From a virus, in IMG/VR virus record IMGVR_UViG_3300042545_000804, positions 1 through 20,217 of that record: a stretch of DNA of 20,217 bases; one strand, written 5' to 3'. The notes beneath the pieces are model-generated. The model saw nothing but the letters and a program-made list of their open reading frames with translations. It ran no database searches and was not told the origin of the DNA. A program made the position numbers and the translations under genes. Shown here in pieces: positions 1 through 7,688 of the stretch. Within the stretch, counting starts at the first letter, position 1. Each line of letters opens with the position of its first letter.

Positions 1-549
1 GTATTTGCGGAATGAGCCAGCGGCGAGTGTGCCCGCGCCTACCGCATACCAGACGGGCGTGAGCAGGAGGTAAACCGTGGAGGCGCTGAATGCAGAGGCC
101 TGAGCGGCCACGGTGATCGTCGCGTTTTCGCCCACCGTGTTGCGCTCGATCGGCAGAGTGAGCCCTGCGTTTGGCCCAGAGACGATGCGCACCGAGTAGC
201 CTCGCAGATCGCTGGCAAGGGTCTGGTTGGTCGCGATCGTCGTCGTGGTGCCCCCCGTGGCGGTGAGTCCCGACACGCCTGTTGCGTTGCCGATGCTCAC
301 ATGGCCCGCCGCCACCGCTGCGCCTGCGCCAAATGTTCCAGCGAGTGCGGGAGATGGGAGGGAGATAAACCCATCTTCTTCGGGAGCGTAGAGCCATGCC
401 ACCGTGTTCGAGTGGAGGTAAAGCGCACGCGGAGACACATGGTTGGCCATGGCGACACACGATCCCGCGCCAGTTGCGGAGAACGCACTTTGCACAGGTT
501 CCCAGCGTTTGAGGTTAAGTCCTTTGCGGTTGTAGTTTGTGGTTGGCAT
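1..549 (-). CDS. Virion structural / tail-associated protein, 3' end off the left edge
   Basis: The frame is open for 183 codons from the ATG at 549 to position 1 with no stop, so the C-terminus lies outside the window. The protein starts MPTTNYNRKGLNLKRWEP. It continues with low-complexity Ala/Gly/Thr-rich sequence and a segment reading RGYSVRIVSGPNAG near residues 120-135. That pattern resembles repeat proteins of phage tails or capsid surfaces, in which a value is spread along a virion surface sheet. It follows a run of similar structural genes with a gap of 13 bases after the stop of its upstream neighbour. No Shine-Dalgarno is visible; the leader is A-rich (cagaaataccaat). The phage structural assignment rests on composition and context, and the exact role is unknown. 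Confidence 0.75.
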   Translation of the reverse strand, partial: MPTTNYNRKGLNLKRWEPVQSAFSATGAGSCVAMANHVSPRALYLHSNTVAWLYAPEEDGFISLPSPALAGTFGAGAAVAAGHVSIGNATGVSGLTATGGTTTTIATNQTLASDLRGYSVRIVSGPNAGLTLPIERNTVGENATITVAAQASAFSASTVYLLLTPVWYAVGAGTLAAGSFRKY

Positions 550-562
550 ATTGGTATTTCTG

Positions 563-1072
563 TTAGGTGAGTGAGATTTTAGTGAGGAGAGTATCTGCCG
601 CCAATCGGCGCAAGGCCGGCACTTGGTCGTTTGCGGCCACACCGCCTATCGAGGTTTGGTTGGTGAGCGTGGTGATAGTTGCGAGCGTCAGGGACGCCGA
701 TATTTGGTCGATCAAAACTCGGAGTCGCCCGCCGCCATCGACGCGGGTCTGGCCTATTGTATTGCGCAAAATCTCCAGCTCTCCCTGCATCTGGCGCACG
801 ATCTCGGTTAGCTCCATCTCCTCGTAGATCACCTGCAAAACATCGCTCGCGCTGTGGTCGGCCGTATCCGCTGCTAGCGTCAGCGTCGTGCCAGCGAGCG
901 CCGTGTAGCGAGTGGCCGTCGAGCCTGTCGCGTAGATCGTCACGCCGCGTGTCTGGTTGATGACAGCAACGAGAAATTTGATGTTAAATCCAGAAATTCC
1001 ACTGAGGTTGACTGTTCCAACTCCAGATGCGCCCGGAGTAAATGTGTAAGTAGGTGCAATAAATGATTTCAT
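563..1072 (-). CDS. Phage tail/virion structural protein, 169 aa
   Basis: The protein begins MKSFIAPTYTFTPGASG. The first 85 residues look like a small beta-rich domain with the motif VAVINQTRGVTIYATGS and end in LQVIYEE. I have seen this pattern in phage tail and virion proteins. The C-terminal half is predicted helical (VRQMQGELEILRNTIG), then threonine-rich, and could mediate oligomerisation. The ATG at 1072 is chosen over an in-frame TTG at 1081 because it sits one base after the TAA of the preceding gene. The leader ttttggataat lacks a Shine-Dalgarno. It probably belongs with the neighbouring fibre or decoration genes as a virion surface component; the precise position in the particle is not shown. 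Confidence 0.8.
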   Translation of the reverse strand: MKSFIAPTYTFTPGASGVGTVNLSGISGFNIKFLVAVINQTRGVTIYATGSTATRYTALAGTTLTLAADTADHSASDVLQVIYEEMELTEIVRQMQGELEILRNTIGQTRVDGGGRLRVLIDQISASLTLATITTLTNQTSIGGVAANDQVPALRRLAADTLLTKISLT

Positions 1073-1073
1073 A

Positions 1074-1433
1074 TTATCCAAAAATTAGTGCGTTTACGAT
1101 AGAGTCTGTAATAGATGCTTTGCCAGCGTCGATGGTGTCCTGTGCGGCACTAGTTCGGTAGGGTGTGAGATCGGCGGGTTGGAGAGCGGAGTCGGCCTTT
1201 GCCCCCTGTTCGGAGGTGGCCGCGCCGATGCTGGCTGGGGAAATAGCGTCTGCCCCTCCGGTGGCGTGGCTTGCAGCGTGCGTGGATGGCGCAAAACTGG
1301 CTGGCTTGTCATTGATGTCCAACCACCCTAGCCCCCTAGCCACGGCCTGCCAAGCCGTGCCATTCCAGCGCCAAGTGCGCCCCATGGCGGTAAATTCTTG
1401 GTTGAGAGCTGGAGAGTTTGGGAAGTCAGTCAT
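1074..1433 (-). CDS. Tail-fibre-like protein, 119 aa
   Basis: The N-terminus (MTDFPNSPALNQEFTAMGRT followed by a WRWNGTAWQ motif) matches a motif often found at the start of phage fibre or virion appendage proteins. A segment around residues 51-72 (HAASHATGGADAISPASIG) is a classic phage tail-fibre repeat sequence. The C-terminus is helical. The ATG overlaps the TGA of the upstream gene by one base (TGATG), which implies translational coupling. At 119 residues it is far shorter than a full fibre, so it may be an adaptor segment or one part of a multi-protein fibre. Structural role is likely; receptor binding is inference. Confidence 0.8.
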   Translation of the reverse strand: MTDFPNSPALNQEFTAMGRTWRWNGTAWQAVARGLGWLDINDKPASFAPSTHAASHATGGADAISPASIGAATSEQGAKADSALQPADLTPYRTSAAQDTIDAGKASITDSIVNALIFG

Positions 1434-2791
1434 CAGATGAGGCCGGCGAGTTGATCGCCGGTGGATTGGGTTGTCGCGCAGTTTTTAATCCGCTCGCCGA
1501 TGGAGTCTGCCACCGTCAAATCATTAGCCGGTTTGGACCAGACTGCTGTGGCAGTCTGCGCGGCTGTGGGGATGTCGCCGGTTGCGGCGGGTGAGGCGGG
1601 GAGGGCGTCGGTTTTGGATTTGATGGCCGAGAGCTGCGTGCTGTTGCTGTCGATCTCGGCTCGGATCGAAGCCGCGCTTGGCACTGAAGGCGCGTTGGTG
1701 AGGGTATCGACCGTTCCGCCCGTGATGGTGCGCGTTGCTGCTCCCCAGACGGCTGCGGCAACAGCGTTGGCACTTAGTGCTGCGGTGCCGACGGTGTTAT
1801 CCACAGGGACACCTGTCGCAACAGTTGCCGGGCTTGGGATAAATGCCGATCCCGTAAGTGCGCCCGATGCGTAGCTCACGCCGCTGCGCACATCGGTGGC
1901 GGCGGGCATAGCGGCGTTGGCCGTGGCGTCGATGAGGGTTTTTGCGCCTGCCGTGTCGCCGTAGTTGAAGACGGCGACATTGGTGTTGGCCTTTTTGAGG
2001 CGGATACCTGTGCCGCTGGTGGGAGACATGCCGAATGCGCCGTATTCAAGTTGCTCGATCTCGATGATGCCGAGGCCAACATTTGCGGCTCCAACTGCTG
2101 CGACGAGGCCGCTGGTGTTGCCAGGGCCGTAGGCGTTGCCGCGCACTCTGGTTGCGCGGATAGTGCCGGTTGAGGCGTTATTTGCGCCTGCGGAACCTGT
2201 TCCACCTATGACAGTGCCTGTTATTGTAATAACGCCAGTGGTTTGGTTTCTAACCCCGAAGCCTGTGGCTCCTGTTACAATACCAGTTATATTTATGTTA
2301 CCAGCGATTTCGTTTGTTATGCCGGTGGAGGCGCTGCCGGACGATATGACATTGCCAGTTACATTTAATGTGCCCCCAGCAGATACATTTATCCCGTGCG
2401 CAGACGATCCCGCTGAACCAGCGGTCACGTTGCCAGTTACATTTAGAGTGCCAGTGTTGCTGTGCATAATTCCATTGTTGCCGGTTCCCGCATTGCCCCC
2501 GGTAATTGATCCTACAACCGTAGCAGATGAGGGAGCGACTGCGTTAAAATTAAGGGTTGTTCCTGTTGTAGTTGATAAATTTACAACATTTGCCGTTAGT
2601 GTAATTTCAGGGCTTAGAATAAAATTACCTGAGCCAACATTACTTATAGAATCGCATGTGGTATTTACATTGATTGTTATCGTATGCCCGGTGCTGGCGC
2701 GAGCTTCATCGCCGATAGTTGGCACGACGCCACCAACCCATGTCGCGCCTGCGTTAAAATTGCCTGTGGCGGCAGATAGTATAAGTGCCAT
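1433..2791 (-). CDS. Repeat-rich beta-solenoid-like virion surface protein, 452 aa
   Basis: The N-terminal 45 residues carry the pattern ATWVGGVVPTIGDEA followed by GHTITIN, a motif typical of secreted and surface beta-helix proteins. Residues of roughly 60-230 form degenerate repeats of about 25 residues built on GTLNVTGNVT, GNINITGIVTG and GVITITGTVIGG, as expected for a right-handed beta-solenoid. The C-terminal third is alanine/serine-rich and ends in a helical stretch (SIRAEIDSNSTQLSAIKSK). The gene starts directly after the TAG of its upstream neighbour with no gap. The solenoid part is AT-richer than its surroundings. A tail fibre, spike or head fibre is the best guess. No catalytic motif for depolymerase activity was recognised. 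Confidence 0.85.
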   Translation of the reverse strand: MALILSAATGNFNAGATWVGGVVPTIGDEARASTGHTITINVNTTCDSISNVGSGNFILSPEITLTANVVNLSTTTGTTLNFNAVAPSSATVVGSITGGNAGTGNNGIMHSNTGTLNVTGNVTAGSAGSSAHGINVSAGGTLNVTGNVISSGSASTGITNEIAGNINITGIVTGATGFGVRNQTTGVITITGTVIGGTGSAGANNASTGTIRATRVRGNAYGPGNTSGLVAAVGAANVGLGIIEIEQLEYGAFGMSPTSGTGIRLKKANTNVAVFNYGDTAGAKTLIDATANAAMPAATDVRSGVSYASGALTGSAFIPSPATVATGVPVDNTVGTAALSANAVAAAVWGAATRTITGGTVDTLTNAPSVPSAASIRAEIDSNSTQLSAIKSKTDALPASPAATGDIPTAAQTATAVWSKPANDLTVADSIGERIKNCATTQSTGDQLAGLI

Positions 2792-3073
2792 CTAGAGTCC
2801 TTTCGCGTTGATGTAGGCTTGGAGGGCGGCTTGGATCGCGCCCACGGCTTGCTGGGTGGCGGCGTCCGAACCGGCGAGTGAGCCGAGCGCGATGCCGATG
2901 GCAGCTTCGTCTGCGGTGATGACCTCGCCGTTTTCGATACGGGTCGGGACGAGGCGCATGGCGACATTGGCGTCTGAAGAACCATCGCCGTTATATTTGC
3001 CCGATATGGCCAAGTTGAGCGAGAATTTGTCGTAGGATTTTCCGTTGATTTCGATGGGTGTGGATGCGTTCAT
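2792..3073 (-). CDS. Small hypothetical protein, 93 aa
   Basis: The start MNASTPIEINGKSYDKFSLN is preferred over longer upstream frames because its ATG lies one base after the TAG of the preceding gene. The stop abuts the ATG of the next gene. Residues 1-55 are beta-like, and the remainder is a helical alanine-rich tail (DAATQQAVGAIQAALQAY). A compact protein like this among fibre genes could be a virion accessory factor or chaperone. I do not recognise the family. Confidence 0.75.
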   Translation of the reverse strand: MNASTPIEINGKSYDKFSLNLAISGKYNGDGSSDANVAMRLVPTRIENGEVITADEAAIGIALGSLAGSDAATQQAVGAIQAALQAYINAKGL

Positions 3074-3074
3074 G

Positions 3075-3587
3075 CTATGCGTATGTGAGAGATTCGCGGT
3101 TATTCCAAACGCCAGATGCCGTAGCTGTCGCAGAAATGGCCCCGGAGTTATTGAGCGTGGTGCGCTTGATCTCCCACCCGCCAGACGAGTCGGCAGTGCC
3201 GTCAGCGGCCTTTCCAGCGTAGTAAATTTGCGCATTTGAGCTATCTGCCGCGTAACGTCTCAAGATCGGGGTTGGGAGTGTCGCGTAACCGCTAACCGTC
3301 TCGACCCAAGTGGAGTCGTAGCGCACATAAGTGCGAAGTGTTGTTTCGTCGAACCATGTCATGCCCTCAGTGGGTGATGATGGCGGTGTGGCGCTGAGAA
3401 TGATCGCAATCGGGCCTTGCGCTCCGCCTCCGCCGCTTGGCGTCTGCGGCACATACTCGTCGATGGAGGACGAGTAAACGAGTGTCTGCCCGTTTGCGGG
3501 CTTTAACCCCGAGACAGGCGTGCCGTTGATCTTGAGCGCGTCCGCCGTTCCCGAGTCAGGATAGAGGGGCGAGGTGGAGAATCCCAT
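3075..3587 (-). CDS. Tail-fibre/virion appendage protein, 170 aa
   Basis: The protein begins MGFSTSPLYPDSGTADALKI. It holds a glycine-rich linker (PSGGGGAQGP, near residues 50-59), then TEGMTWFDETTLRTYVRYDS, a motif common in phage fibre proteins that display short repeating beta modules. The last 40 residues (GGWEIKRTT ... GVWNNRESLTYA) resemble the C-terminal cap of many small phage structural proteins. The gene lies two bases after the stop of the 263-residue protein and is followed one base later by the 93-residue gene, so they are co-expressed. Structural assignment is firm; its place in the virion is not. Confidence 0.8.
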   Translation of the reverse strand: MGFSTSPLYPDSGTADALKINGTPVSGLKPANGQTLVYSSSIDEYVPQTPSGGGGAQGPIAIILSATPPSSPTEGMTWFDETTLRTYVRYDSTWVETVSGYATLPTPILRRYAADSSNAQIYYAGKAADGTADSSGGWEIKRTTLNNSGAISATATASGVWNNRESLTYA

Positions 3588-3589
3588 GT

Positions 3590-4381
3590 CTAGACGAAAA
3601 GCGCGGTCATGTGCAGGTTTGCCGATCCGAGAGTCTTAGTCGGGCCGGTCGTGGAGTTCGTCACCGCGATGCCGGCGGAGAGTGGGATGCCCACAAGCCC
3701 CGCGTTAAAGGAAAAGGTCGTCTGCGCTGGCACGGCCAGCACCATCACAGGCACAGCGCCATCAGCCGGGATCGTGGCCGAGTTAAAGAGGTGGATGAAT
3801 TGCGCCGGTCCCGAATTGTAGCCCGAGATGGAATACAGCGTGCCAGCCGAGTTCTTGAATACGCGCCCGCTCTCGTAGGCTGTGCTATTGCCAAGCAGGA
3901 CGGCGGATGGCGTCACCGGCAAGGGCGTGCCGGAGGGCGAGCCTTGCACAGTCAACACATCGGCGCTTGGCGTTCCTGCCGTGCCCAAGGCAGGTTGCTT
4001 GGCTGCTGTGGCAGCTCCGGAAGGAAGAGAGGAGCTGGAGACAACTACGGCACCGGTGTTGCAAGCTGTGACCTTGGTATCGATGCTGGTCAGGCGCGTG
4101 GTCTGCGTGGTCTGAGCAGCCTCAGTGGCAGGAGCGGCGATGATCTTCGCCAGGATCGCAGCCGAAGTCGTTTCCGTGGCAGCGCCGGTGGGGAGGGTGG
4201 AGGATTTCACAACGACTCCGTTGGTCGTGCCAGCGGTCGTCTGGTCGATGGAGACCGTGCCGATTGAGACCGTGCCGGAAAAGGCCAGGCCGACATCGAG
4301 TTTGCCGTCGGAGGTGACAGCGACTGGGCGCACGATGCCGGACGCGTCACGGCCAGCAATGAGGGAGGCGGGGGAGTTCAT
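3590..4381 (-). CDS. Low-complexity virion decoration / structural protein, 263 aa
   Basis: The N-terminus MNSPASLIAGRDASGIVRPV and the repeated SSSLPSGAATAAKQPALGT and TLPTGAATETTSAAILAK segments are typical of phage structural proteins that occur alongside capsid and tail genes. The C-terminal 110 residues are beta-rich (GRVFKNSAGTLYSISGYNSG, then AVPVMVLAVPA) and may form a jelly-roll or similar fold. The start codon is preceded by a TATAAT box six bases upstream and lacks a Shine-Dalgarno, so this gene may head its own transcript. It begins the run of virion surface genes that continues to the left edge. Confidence 0.8.
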   Translation of the reverse strand: MNSPASLIAGRDASGIVRPVAVTSDGKLDVGLAFSGTVSIGTVSIDQTTAGTTNGVVVKSSTLPTGAATETTSAAILAKIIAAPATEAAQTTQTTRLTSIDTKVTACNTGAVVVSSSSLPSGAATAAKQPALGTAGTPSADVLTVQGSPSGTPLPVTPSAVLLGNSTAYESGRVFKNSAGTLYSISGYNSGPAQFIHLFNSATIPADGAVPVMVLAVPAQTTFSFNAGLVGIPLSAGIAVTNSTTGPTKTLGSANLHMTALFV

Positions 4382-4408
4382 GGGTTAATTATAGGTAGAG
4401 GGTGTCAA
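4382..4408 (-). promoter_or_regulatory. Promoter-like motif TTGACA-N9-TATAAT ahead of the structural run
   Basis: Reading the minus strand, TTGACA (4408-4403) is followed after nine bases by TATAAT (4393-4388) and six bases later by the ATG at 4381. The hexamers are perfect sigma70 boxes but their spacing is far below the usual 17. The distance from the -10 box to the ATG would put the transcript start at the start codon, giving a leaderless mRNA. The same arrangement recurs at 10718-10738. A promoter or phage-specific regulatory element is likely; standard sigma70 use of both boxes is not. Confidence 0.5.
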
Positions 4409-4415
4409 GTGGGGG

Positions 4416-5123
4416 TTATTGGAAGGTGGCGGAGTAGCGGCGAACCTCGCCTCGGCGCAGCCAGGCGTCGTCCATGCGCTGCATCAAGACGCCTTCGGCG
4501 CGGACGAATTGGAACTGGCTCTTGTCGTATTGCCCGTCCTCAGCCAGCGTCTCGGCAACGGCGTAGAATTTAATGTAGTCCGCCAGGAAAGTCGGGATGC
4601 GGTGGCGAAGCCAGAAGGTGGTATCTGTCGGGAGGTTGCCGGTCGTGGCTTGGATTGCCTCGTAGCAGTCGCCGGTCGTGTTGTAATAAACCAAGTCGCC
4701 CTTGGCATAAGTCGTGCCGGAGTTGAAAGCCGTGTCGGTAAACCGGGGAATGGGCAGGGCAAAGAACACATACACATCGCCGGTCGTGTAAGCCGCGTCT
4801 GTGATCGTGAGGGCGTCATCCGTGACAACAAACTCCAGCTCGACGGCGATGCCCGTGGCGGCGGGGTCCGAAGCATACACAGCCGAGACAGCGCCAATCG
4901 GCGTGAGGCCAGTTTGGTAGAGCGCAATGCTCCCTGCCACCACCGCTCTCTGCTCGATCTGCGTGGTGTCGGGCCAATCATAAAATCCCCAAGCCAGCGC
5001 GGCCGCCGTCGTCGCATACTCGGCAATGGCCGATGCCTGCGAAGGCAGCAAACTCTGCGCGGGGTCGATGCCCATGCGCTGAATCACACCATCGCGGACG
5101 GTGCGGTAGGGGGTGGCCTTCAT
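4416..5123 (-). CDS. Head-tail adaptor/connector-like protein with embedded carbohydrate-binding-like module, 235 aa
   Basis: This gene lies immediately downstream of the portal and overlaps it by four bases (ATGA), with a strong Shine-Dalgarno (AAGGAGG, six bases before the ATG). The N-terminal part (MKATPYRTVRDGVIQRMGID, then EYATTAAALAWGFYDWPD) is helical. The C-terminal part (LADYIKFYAVAETLAEDGQY) is also helical, as in head-completion proteins that dock under the portal. Residues 131-171 (YAKGDLVYYNTTGDCYEAIQ, then PTDTTFW) match the small aromatic carbohydrate-binding-like module found in chitinases and in some phage adaptors, inserted between the helical parts. Role: sealing the filled head and attaching the tail. 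The assignment rests on position and layout. Confidence 0.75.
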   Translation of the reverse strand: MKATPYRTVRDGVIQRMGIDPAQSLLPSQASAIAEYATTAAALAWGFYDWPDTTQIEQRAVVAGSIALYQTGLTPIGAVSAVYASDPAATGIAVELEFVVTDDALTITDAAYTTGDVYVFFALPIPRFTDTAFNSGTTYAKGDLVYYNTTGDCYEAIQATTGNLPTDTTFWLRHRIPTFLADYIKFYAVAETLAEDGQYDKSQFQFVRAEGVLMQRMDDAWLRRGEVRRYSATFQ

Positions 5124-5136
5124 TGTGCGCCTCCTT
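5120..5136 (-). promoter_or_regulatory. Ribosome binding site at the portal/adaptor overlap
   Basis: The minus strand reads AAGGAGGCGCACA then ATGA. It gives the adaptor gene a strong Shine-Dalgarno six bases before its ATG while encoding the portal's C-terminal QGGAQ. It resembles the junction element of the 12.7-15.1 kb array but is read in a different frame. Confidence 0.75.
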
Positions 5137-7210
5137 GTTGCAACGCGGGCAGTGTGCCTTGGCGGCCGATCTGCGCGTTTTGTTGTTGCTGCATCTGGAA
5201 GTTAAAACCCTTCATGCGGGCGTCGATCATCTTGCGGAAAATCTCATCTTGCTGGTAGCGCTGCTGCACGGCGGGGTTGGCCTGGATGATGCCTTGGAGG
5301 ACTTGGGCGCGGAGCTGATGGTTTTGGCCTTCGGCGGGAAGTTCGGGCTCGGTGCCTGCGGCGATTTTTGTGTAGGCCAGTTGCTCCTCGTTGGCTTCGA
5401 TAGCGGCGGCGGGTCCGGGGTCGCGCACCAATAGGTCGGCAAGGTTGGGATCCACGGCGGCCATGATGAATTTCACAAGCCCAGCGCGGTCGATGACACC
5501 GGCGACATCCATTGGCACGATGGCCTCGGAGATATATTTCAACTTCACCCCAAGCGCTTCCGCGTCGAGGTTCTTGGCGTCCCAATCAATGATGAGATCA
5601 AACTTGCCTTGGATGCTTTCGCGGTCGGCTTCAAAAGGAATCGACTGCCCGCCGGAAACGCGCAGGATTTGCACCGGCAGCATGTATTGCTGCATGAGCT
5701 GGTAGGTCTGGGTGATGATGGCTTTGAAGTCGCGTAGCCAGCGGTCCACCGTGTGCTGTGTGACGAGAGCGACATAGTTGGGGTCCACTCCCTCGCCTGC
5801 CATGCCGAAGTATTCATTCACATCGCGGCGCACAGCGCGTTCGATCTCGATGGTGCCCTGGTCAAAGGGCGGCGGCTGCATCCAGCCAAACTCATTCGGG
5901 CGGCGTTCGGGGATTTGCACGGCTGGGCCGAGGATGATGTCCAGCTTGCCACGATTGGCAGGCACACGCATGGGGGGAAGGATGGCGATTCCGGCGCGGT
6001 CTGTTCTGTAGTCGCGCTGGGTTTTGATCTCCGCCTGCATGGTCGAGACGATCTCGGGGATGCCACGGGCTTCCAGTATGCACCGGCTCACGCGCTCGCG
6101 GGCCAGCTCGATGAAAGGATATTCGCCGTGGGAGTAGGGGGAAATTTCCTCCTTGGCAAAGATGTCTACATTCGGGTGCATGACGCGGCACATGACCTTT
6201 GTCGCGCCGGTCTTCTCGTCGGTCTCCTTGCTGTAAACATGCCAGATTTCCACCAGGTCGCGGTGGTCTTGCCAGAGGATGCTATCGCGGCGGTTCTGGT
6301 TCTGCTGCGAATACACCGGCCACAGGCTTGCGCCTATGTAGTTCTCGGCCTTCTCGTAAAACTCTTGGGGGTAGCCTTCGGTAAGCGTGCGCTCTTCCAG
6401 CTCCTCGCAAGTCACCATCTCGCGGCGGGCGATCCATGGAGCGCGTTGCAAGTCATAGGTGGCAGTAGGAAAAATGATGTCGTTGAAAGGCTCCAGCGCC
6501 GTCCACTCAGGCTTGCTCTCAAAAATGTATGGCTCGGTGTATTCCACCGTGCCGCCTTCGCGCAGCTTGCGGATATTGGCAGCCGTGCCGGTGCCGGGGG
6601 CGAATTGCTCGGCCAGCTCAATGGCGACTTCCTCCTGGAGCGGGTCCAGAATCGCACCGATAAACATGGCGAGCGGTGAGTTTGGGTCGCCCTGCTCTTG
6701 TGCCATCACGATGATGTCTTCGAGGCTGATGGATTTCTCCTCAATGCGTGTCGTCGTTTTCCAAAACACACCCATCACAGCGAGGCCGTAGGTGGCGCGG
6801 ATGTTGAGGGCGAGTTCCAGCTCGCGCCGGAGGTCGGAGGCGCAGTGGGTGAAGAGCATCCATTTCAGCACGCTCTCAGCGGCCGTGCGCGACATGGCGT
6901 CGGTGGACTCCACCGGCATCATCTGCAAGCGGGCAGCAAAGGTGGAGGTAAGGCAAAGCTGGGTCTCGCGGTTGCAAACAAGATCGGCCAGGCGGATGCG
7001 GCTGTCGCTCGCGCCTTCCCAGGGGAAGACATTTTTGCCGAGGTTGGTGGCCCACTTGCGGCCATCCGAGGACTGCCCATCCCAGAGCGACATGCGGGTG
7101 TCGTAGTTCCGGCTGCGGATGGTGGAGAACCAACCGCCATCGGTGGCGGCCTCGGTGAGTTGGCCGATCCAATACTTCGTGTCGCGTGTGGGCTCAGAGT
7201 CGTCGTTCAT
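5120..7210 (-). CDS. Portal protein, 696 aa
   Basis: The length and pattern fit the large portal proteins of short-tailed phages. The portal is the dodecameric ring at one capsid vertex through which the terminase drives DNA. Recognisable stretches are the N-terminal FPWEGASDSRIRLADLVCNR segment, the central HGEYPFIELARE motif, and the later FGMAGEGVDP segment. The last 60 residues are glutamine-rich and helical (FNFQMQQQQNAQIG), matching the barrel or crown tail of such portals. The ATG at 7210 (MNDDSEPTRDTKYW) is chosen over an in-frame ATG at 7282 because it overlaps the stop of a 38-codon gene by four bases. In this genome the portal follows the capsid gene instead of preceding it. Confidence 0.9.
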   Translation of the reverse strand: MNDDSEPTRDTKYWIGQLTEAATDGGWFSTIRSRNYDTRMSLWDGQSSDGRKWATNLGKNVFPWEGASDSRIRLADLVCNRETQLCLTSTFAARLQMMPVESTDAMSRTAAESVLKWMLFTHCASDLRRELELALNIRATYGLAVMGVFWKTTTRIEEKSISLEDIIVMAQEQGDPNSPLAMFIGAILDPLQEEVAIELAEQFAPGTGTAANIRKLREGGTVEYTEPYIFESKPEWTALEPFNDIIFPTATYDLQRAPWIARREMVTCEELEERTLTEGYPQEFYEKAENYIGASLWPVYSQQNQNRRDSILWQDHRDLVEIWHVYSKETDEKTGATKVMCRVMHPNVDIFAKEEISPYSHGEYPFIELARERVSRCILEARGIPEIVSTMQAEIKTQRDYRTDRAGIAILPPMRVPANRGKLDIILGPAVQIPERRPNEFGWMQPPPFDQGTIEIERAVRRDVNEYFGMAGEGVDPNYVALVTQHTVDRWLRDFKAIITQTYQLMQQYMLPVQILRVSGGQSIPFEADRESIQGKFDLIIDWDAKNLDAEALGVKLKYISEAIVPMDVAGVIDRAGLVKFIMAAVDPNLADLLVRDPGPAAAIEANEEQLAYTKIAAGTEPELPAEGQNHQLRAQVLQGIIQANPAVQQRYQQDEIFRKMIDARMKGFNFQMQQQQNAQIGRQGTLPALQQGGAQ

Positions 7211-7323
7211 GCGAAAGATTTGCCAGAGGCCGCTTTTGATGCGGTTACGGCCTGCGCGAAATAAGTGACCAGGGAAAAACATAACCCCGCCGCAATGCGT
7301 ATGCTGGCAAAAGTGGAAATCAT
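7207..7323 (-). CDS. Short membrane peptide gene between the 115-aa protein and the portal, 38 aa
   Basis: An ATG at 7323 overlaps the TGA of the upstream 115-residue gene by four bases, and the TGA of this frame overlaps the portal ATG at 7210 by four bases. The frame is exactly 38 codons with no other stop. It encodes MISTFASIRIAAGLCFSLVT and then an alanine/lysine-rich C-terminus ending SGKSFA. Residues 5-24 are a plausible membrane segment or signal-like helix. The double ATGA coupling is the main evidence that it is translated. It could be a membrane peptide, a short virion factor, or simply a leader that couples portal translation to the upstream gene. No family is recognised. Confidence 0.65.
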   Translation of the reverse strand: MISTFASIRIAAGLCFSLVTYFAQAVTASKAASGKSFA

Positions 7324-7667
7324 GCTGCTTTGAGGCCCGGCATGAGGATCATGGTCTTGCCTGTGCCGCCGCACCGCACGGTGCATTGCGGGAAGTTGCG
7401 CTTGAACCAGGCAATGAAATCGGGATCGTTCCAGCAACCGGGCACTTTCCAGTTCCAGAAGTGGTAGATCTGTGGGTCCACGGAAAGCGTCAAAGCGCCC
7501 ACGCCCTCAATCGAGCGGAGGTCTTGCTTGGCATGGTCGGCAGCGATGAGATGCTGGCGGGCGTCGGCCTGCACAGCCTGGGAGTTCCACTGCGCGAAGA
7601 GTTCGTTTTTGGCCCCTTCGGCCACTTCGCCAGGTATGTCGCTGAGTGCTTCTTTGAGGATTTCCAT
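7320..7667 (-). CDS. Hypothetical protein downstream of the capsid gene, 115 aa
   Basis: The protein begins MEILKEALSDIPGEVAEGAK and is helical for about 55 residues. A C-terminal domain follows, with aromatic-rich sequence (PQIYHFWNWKVPGCWNDPDF) and a terminal segment KRNFPQCTVRCGGTGKTMIL. GGTGKT looks like a fragment of a P-loop, but the protein is too short and lacks a Walker B site, so ATPase activity is not supported. It lies between the major capsid and portal genes, so a virion or assembly role is likely. The leader (aggggatttatttt) has an AGGGG stretch about ten bases before the ATG. Confidence 0.75.
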   Translation of the reverse strand: MEILKEALSDIPGEVAEGAKNELFAQWNSQAVQADARQHLIAADHAKQDLRSIEGVGALTLSVDPQIYHFWNWKVPGCWNDPDFIAWFKRNFPQCTVRCGGTGKTMILMPGLKAA

Positions 7668-7688
7668 AAAATAAATCCCCTGCCCCGT

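Noticed and set aside
5753-6679. 308-codon plus-strand frame inside the portal
   Set aside because: Antisense shadow of the portal; no start signal or recognisable domain.
7211-7282. Portal start at 7282 (MFFPGHLF)
   Set aside because: The 7210 ATG fits a four-base overlap with the 38-codon gene, and the extra residues are unlike a portal N-terminus.
7320-7400. P-loop ATPase based on GGTGKT in the 115-residue protein
   Set aside because: The motif lies at the extreme C-terminus with no Walker B or fold around it.
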